Shown here one piece after another: positions 6,695 to 7,926 of a stretch of DNA of 7,926 bases. This DNA comes from Candidatus Saccharimonadales bacterium (GTDB lineage Bacteria; Patescibacteriota; Saccharimonadia; Saccharimonadales; Saccharimonadaceae), in contig JASLCR010000062.1 in NCBI GenBank assembly GCA_030145955.1, positions 1 through 7,926 on the forward strand, given 5' to 3'. Every line of letters begins with the position of its first letter. The stretch's first letter is position 1. A program made the position numbers and the translations under genes. The notes under the pieces were generated by a model. It did not search any database and had not been told where the DNA came from. It was given only the letters and a program-made list of their open reading frames with translations.

Positions 6695-6706
6695 GCTACT
6701 AGTAGC
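6695..6706 (+). promoter_or_regulatory. perfect 12-bp palindrome in the glsB promoter spacer
   Basis: GCTACTAGTAGC is self-complementary across all 12 bases. Its centre (6700.5) is about 20.5 bp before the predicted start, between the CRP-type site and the -10 box. A dimeric protein bound here would block RNA polymerase, so a repressor site is the most natural reading, but the binding protein is unknown. Confidence 0.4.
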
Positions 6707-6708
6707 GA

Positions 6709-6714
6709 TATGAT
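6709..6714 (+). promoter_or_regulatory. -10 box (TATGAT) of glsB
   Basis: TATGAT matches TATAAT at five of six positions and predicts a start at 6721, an A. The resulting leader of 18 nt contains a strong Shine-Dalgarno. The alternative CATAAT at 6720-6725 would start transcription inside that site and is less likely. Confidence 0.6.
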
Positions 6715-6727
6715 AGAGGCATAATCA

Positions 6728-6734
6728 AAGGAGG
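6728..6734 (+). promoter_or_regulatory. Shine-Dalgarno of glsB
   Basis: AAGGAGG, within a longer AAAGGAGGG run, ends 4 nt before the ATG at 6739. Unlike the other transcript-initial genes in this window, glsB therefore has a normal leader. Confidence 0.8.
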
Positions 6735-6738
6735 GATT

Positions 6739-7008
6739 ATGGATATCATTATTTGGATCATCGTTGGAGCTCTCGCAGGCTGGATCGCATCGATGATCAT
6801 GAAGACAGATGCACAGATGGGTGCGGTGGCAAACATTGTCGCCGGAATTGTTGGTGCGTTTGTTGGAGGCTGGGTGCTCAGTTTATTTGGCATCTCAGCT
6901 CCAGCGGGTCAGCTCAATATTCCAAGTATCTTGACTGCGATTCTTGGAGCGGTCATCGTGATTGCGATAGTCAAAATGATGATGGGTGGAGAACGACGAG
7001 TTTCTTAG
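6739..7008 (+). CDS. GlsB/YeaQ/YmgE-family stress-response membrane protein
   Basis: This 89-residue integral membrane protein belongs to the transglycosylase-associated family (GlsB, YeaQ, YmgE). Three hydrophobic segments are visible: about residues 2-20 (starting MDIIIWIIVGALAGWIASMI), 28-51 and 59-82. They are rich in small residues and glycine, with the family pattern of an N-terminal IIVGALAGWIAS, GAVANIVAGIVGAFVGGWVL in the middle, and a C-terminal SILTAILGAVIVIAI helix followed by a short basic tail. Family members are induced by general or envelope stress in several bacteria; the molecular activity is not established. The gene has its own promoter with a CRP-type site at -41.5 and a strong ribosome binding site. 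It converges on the Crp/Fnr gene, and the stop codons overlap by four bases (7005-7008). There is no room for a terminator between them, so its transcript probably runs into the antisense of the regulator. Confidence 0.92.
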   Translation: MDIIIWIIVGALAGWIASMIMKTDAQMGAVANIVAGIVGAFVGGWVLSLFGISAPAGQLNIPSILTAILGAVIVIAIVKMMMGGERRVS

Positions 7009-7679
7009 TCAGCTCCGTTAAGGTGTAGCTTCTGAAAGGAGTCTTCGCCAACGAATTGTTCAAGCCGGTGTTTGTGTACTGTATAGGTTGATCCCCTATA
7101 TGACACAACGCCGGCTTGTTCGAGTATCTTCAGATTTTTTGCGGTCGTCTCTCTTGTTTGACCAGTAAGTTGCGCAAGCATTCCCTGGGTCAGCTTGAGG
7201 TCAATGCGATAACTGCCATCGCGCCGTTTGATGCCATAGCGAAACATCAGAAAGTAGAGTGTGTAGCATATTTTTTCAGCGGCCCTCGACTGTGTAAGTC
7301 CGGTAACGCGCAGTAGTAAACTTGCCTGGCTCTGACTAACGAGATGAAGAAAGTCTTTCAGTAAATCAGTGTCCGAGTAGACTCTATCGATAAAAGTCTC
7401 TTTCGATACCTTAATAACTCTTGTATCGTTAATCGCCTCGTAGTGGAAGAGTGCACCTGGCGCCTGCCCGGCAAGCCATGCCAAGGGAATGATACTACCG
7501 CGTCCGTAGAGATAGACGATATTCTCGTCACCTTCTGGTGTGATTGTGTAGGCTCGCACTGCGCCGCCTAAAATTGCCGTTGCGTAGCGAGGGGTATCAC
7601 CTTGCATAAAGAGATGCTCACCTTTGCGGTAAAGAGTAGTGGTGCCGATCTTGCGTAATTCCGCGAGAAGATGATTCAT
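7005..7679 (-). CDS. Crp/Fnr-family transcriptional regulator
   Basis: The product has 224 residues, the usual length of the family. Residues about 10-95 form the cyclic-nucleotide-binding-like beta-roll (YRKGEHLFMQGD, GGAVRAYTITPEGDENIVYL), a long dimerisation helix spans about 96-150, and a winged helix-turn-helix spans about 160-205. Aligned to CRP, LTQGMLAQLTGQTRETTAKN places R176, E177 and K181 at CRP R180, E181 and R185, the residues that read TGTGA. The phosphate-binding cassette is not conserved: the segment from G61 reads GSIIPLAWLAG instead of the GE...RSA motif, so cAMP binding is doubtful. The only cysteine is C138, so this is not an Fe-S FNR. The effector is unknown. A perfect CRP-type site precedes the convergent glsB gene, its most likely local target. 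The ATG at 7679-7677 has a TATACT box 6 nt upstream and no Shine-Dalgarno. Confidence 0.92.
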   Translation of the reverse strand: MNHLLAELRKIGTTTLYRKGEHLFMQGDTPRYATAILGGAVRAYTITPEGDENIVYLYGRGSIIPLAWLAGQAPGALFHYEAINDTRVIKVSKETFIDRVYSDTDLLKDFLHLVSQSQASLLLRVTGLTQSRAAEKICYTLYFLMFRYGIKRRDGSYRIDLKLTQGMLAQLTGQTRETTAKNLKILEQAGVVSYRGSTYTVHKHRLEQFVGEDSFQKLHLNGAD

Positions 7680-7685
7680 AGATAC

Positions 7686-7691
7686 AGTATA
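7686..7691 (-). promoter_or_regulatory. -10 box (TATACT) of the Crp/Fnr gene
   Basis: On the minus strand TATACT ends 6 nt before the ATG, placing the expected start on the A of the start codon. A matching -35 at 16-18 nt is not evident. A leaderless transcript is predicted. Confidence 0.5.
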
Positions 7692-7778
7692 GGGCTATCG
7701 GGTGATATATTCTACATACTTCAAGAGTCTATTCAGGGAGTCATTTGTAATTAACTTCTTCGATACTTTGGAGATGCG

Positions 7779-7784
7779 TATAAT
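7779..7784 (+). promoter_or_regulatory. consensus -10 hexamer (TATAAT) in the crp/UDG-like intergenic region
   Basis: A perfect TATAAT on the plus strand would start transcription near 7791, giving a leader of about 65 nt for the gene at 7856. A TG two bases upstream is close to, but not in, the extended -10 register, and the -35 (TTCTTC, 7756-7761) is weak. The remainder of the 176-nt region between the divergent genes shows no ORF or strong hairpin. Confidence 0.35.
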
Positions 7785-7842
7785 TTCTTATCAAGACTGC
7801 TGAGGTACACTGACGCACTTCTTCAACAGAGGATGTTAACGT

Positions 7843-7848
7843 TATACT
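7843..7848 (+). promoter_or_regulatory. -10 box (TATACT) of the right-edge gene
   Basis: TATACT ends 7 nt before the ATG at 7856, as at the Crp/Fnr gene. AGGAGG (7849-7854) lies between the box and the ATG, but it leaves only 1 nt of spacing and would be lost from a transcript starting at 7855, so it may not act as a ribosome binding site. Confidence 0.45.
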
Positions 7849-7855
7849 AGGAGGT

Positions 7856-7926
7856 ATGACTGCAGCGTTTGATGCCATTTACCAAGCTATCTGTGATGAT
7901 CCGATGAATATAGAGATGAAGGCTAA
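7856..7926 (+). CDS. N-terminus of a plus-strand gene, possibly uracil-DNA glycosylase family
   Basis: Twenty-three codons are visible from the ATG before the right edge: MTAAFDAIYQAICDDP followed by MNIEMKA. The pattern of an opening helix with IYQAI and a DDP turn followed by an acidic N.E stretch resembles the start of uracil-DNA glycosylase family proteins, which remove uracil from DNA. The catalytic motifs lie outside the window, so this is a tentative call from a short segment. The gene is divergent from the Crp/Fnr gene, with 176 nt between the starts. A TATACT box and an AGGAGG stretch immediately before the ATG support this as a true start. Confidence 0.45.
   Translation, partial: MTAAFDAIYQAICDDPMNIEMKA

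Noticed and set aside
6753..7028. Plus-strand frame of 91 codons overlapping glsB
   Set aside because: It is a frame-shifted shadow of glsB with an unusual Cys, Arg and Trp content and no ribosome binding site.
7696..7707. Short dyad TATC-GGGT-GATA upstream of the Crp/Fnr gene
   Set aside because: Arms of four bases are expected by chance and do not resemble the CRP-type site, so autoregulation cannot be claimed from it.

Overview
The window reads as a compact chromosome segment from a small-genome bacterium. The short intergenic spaces, the balanced base composition (mid-40s percent GC by eye), the mix of short uncharacterised proteins, the Crp/Fnr, ArsR and GlsB families, and the standard use of TAA, TAG and TGA as stops would all fit Candidatus Saccharibacteria (TM7) or a related Patescibacteria lineage. 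That assignment is an inference; there is no rRNA or other marker gene here.

Layout from left to right. (1) 1-383, minus strand: the N-terminal part of a DUF1295 / steroid 5-alpha-reductase-like membrane protein that runs off the left edge. (2) 443-688: a divergent, unrecognised 81-residue protein. (3) 744-4379: a four-gene operon of ArsR-type repressor, MMPL/RND exporter, HEAT-repeat protein and DUF2200 protein, with junctions of 4 nt, 21 nt and a 4-nt ATGA overlap. A 26-bp inverted repeat covers the promoter and suggests autorepression. (4) 4414-6642: a short UvrA-like tandem ABC ATPase lacking the UvrB-binding insert, with its own promoter. (5) 6739-7008: a GlsB/YeaQ-type small membrane protein. 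(6) 7005-7679, minus strand: a Crp/Fnr-family regulator overlapping the previous gene by 4 nt at the stop codons. (7) 7856-7926: the start of a plus-strand gene that runs off the right edge, possibly a uracil-DNA glycosylase family protein.

Two regulatory patterns stand out. First, upstream of glsB lies a perfect TTGTGA-N6-TCACAA site, the classical CRP consensus, centred exactly 41.5 bp before the start point predicted from a TATGAT -10 box. The adjacent Crp-like gene encodes a recognition helix with the RET..K pattern that reads TGTGA, so a local regulator-target circuit is likely. A perfect 12-bp palindrome lies between this site and the -10 box. Second, the six genes that begin a transcript other than glsB have a -10-like hexamer ending 6-9 nt before the ATG and no usable Shine-Dalgarno, so they look leaderless. 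Genes inside the operon, and glsB, have strong AAGGAGG-type sites.

Functionally the centre of the window suggests an envelope-export and drug-tolerance module (ArsR-MMPL plus a DrrC/UvrA-like ATPase), followed by an envelope-stress gene under Crp-type control. No tRNA, rRNA, insertion sequence, CRISPR array or phage gene was seen, and no gene-free stretch exceeds about 180 bases.
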